From positions 4,898,001 to 4,962,000 of the forward strand of contig OZ038454.1 of assembly GCA_964036195.1 (NCBI GenBank): a stretch of DNA of 64,000 bases. Direction: 5' to 3'. This document shows, piece by piece, positions 63,303-64,000 of this stretch (positions within the stretch are counted from its first letter, which is position 1; each line of letters begins with the position of its first letter). Made by a program: the position numbers and the translations under genes. The stretch comes from Sphaerolaimus hirsutus (taxonomy: Eukaryota; Nematoda; Chromadorea; Monhysterida; Sphaerolaimidae). The notes under the pieces were generated by a model. It saw nothing but the letters and a program-made list of their open reading frames with translations, was not told the DNA's origin and ran no database searches.

Positions 63303-64000
63303 TTGAGATCGAGGGGGCCAGCAAGCTTACAAGGGGACACCATAGAACAAGTTTGGCACGCTGCGTTGGAGAAGCAGAAACAAGCACGAAGGCGCGCGCG
63401 ACAACAGAAGGCTGGGCAAGAAGTGGACGCACAACTTGCTGCAGCTGAGAGTCAAGCAGGAGACAGTGAGTCGAACGATTCGGTTAACCCTGAAATAGAG
63501 GCGCCGGAAGCGCTAGAGGAGAGTGAAAGTCAACGCTGGTCTGGACAGACAGCTGAGGACACCCCGGTAATCAGGTTATCAACGGTTGAAGGTGCAGGGC
63601 CTGCGCCAGACAGTTTCAGTCAGTGGAAGACGCCAGCGGTACCGGCAGCGGCGCGGCAGCTAACGTCCAGCGCAGAAGCGGAAGAAGCGCCTGGGACAAG
63701 CAGACAAGCTGCAGGAAAGGAAGCAGGAAAGACAGGTAAGTGGTCTAAGCTTCGGAGGACACTGGGTTGGAGCGCGGGCAGCTCATCCATATCGCCTGGA
63801 GTGCGATCGGGTTCTGAAGTCGGTTCAGACGGATACGTTGGTGACAGCGAGCCTCTAGGGCAGCCGTCGATTCAACGTGATTACCCTGTGATTGCAGCTG
63901 AGCTTGGAGCTACTGCAGATCAATTTCCCGTGATTGAAAATACCGTAGCGGAACTGTTGGAGACAGCGACGCAGAGTGGAGACACTTCCCCGGCGCTGCA
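63303..64000 (+). CDS. gag: Gag of the second Gypsy-class copy (partial, runs off the window)
   Basis: The frame is open from the equivalent TTG codon through the window end, about 232 codons, with only a handful of amino-acid changes from copy 1 (for example AEDSE to AGDSE). No ATG is present in this part, as in copy 1, and the CAG|GTAAGTG donor is conserved. The copy lies in inverted orientation to copy 1. Its env, pol and helicase would lie beyond the window. Confidence 0.88.
   Translation, partial: MRSRGPASLQGDTIEQVWHAALEKQKQARRRARQQKAGQEVDAQLAAAESQAGDSESNDSVNPEIEAPEALEESESQRWSGQTAEDTPVIRLSTVEGAGPAPDSFSQWKTPAVPAAARQLTSSAEAEEAPGTSRQAAGKEAGKTGKWSKLRRTLGWSAGSSSISPGVRSGSEVGSDGYVGDSEPLGQPSIQRDYPVIAAELGATADQFPVIENTVAELLETATQSGDTSPAL

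Overview
This is a transposon-dense stretch of a eukaryotic nuclear genome, very probably from an invertebrate animal. A BEL/Pao retrotransposon is present (a group known only from animals), there are LTR elements with envelope genes, and non-autonomous DNA transposons are everywhere. No intact host gene can be supported, and the species cannot be named from the sequence. LAYOUT: 1-6.2 kb is a mosaic of short hAT-type elements, a minisatellite and a palindromic array. 6,234-36,078 (minus strand) is a very large Ty3/Gypsy-class LTR element, about 17.3 kb without its insertion, with 1.46-kb LTRs about 99% identical. 14,377-26,867 (plus strand) is a 12.5-kb BEL/Pao element inserted inside the RNase H region of that Gypsy element, with two 1,288-bp LTRs and a perfect 5-bp target duplication (CGTAT). 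36-61 kb is again a mosaic of hAT-like, TA-target (Tc1/mariner-like), MULE-like and Harbinger-like non-autonomous elements, often nested, plus one decayed Harbinger transposase and a few small unexplained ORFs. 61,515-64,000 (plus strand) is the start of a second copy of the Gypsy element, with LTR, leader and the first part of gag, cut by the window end. The most interesting object is the Gypsy element. Its order is LTR - gag - env-like glycoprotein - protease - RT - RNase H - integrase - large extra gene - LTR. The extra gene encodes a superfamily 1, Upf1-like helicase of about 1,320 codons with motifs I, II, III, V and VI recognisable. A helicase gene and an envelope placed between gag and protease are both foreign to the usual Ty3/Gypsy plan. 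The envelope-like domain resembles the envelope at the other end of the BEL/Pao polyprotein, so the two element classes appear to share a glycoprotein module. Gag passes into env-pol through a C7 run in perfect -1 frameshift phase. A strong splice donor in gag and a strong acceptor before the helicase ATG suggest a spliced helicase message. This copy is damaged (three in-frame TGA codons, one frameshift, the BEL insertion), but the design is readable. A second theme is a set of non-autonomous element families with good TIRs and 8-bp (hAT-type) or TA duplications whose interiors are degenerate arrays of short, often palindromic words (TTTCCG, GGCGCC, CACCGGTGCC, AAGCGTAAATACC, CTCGAAATACCCC). 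Two families share the same TAGTGATG end but carry different arrays, and one is nested inside the other with both target duplications intact.
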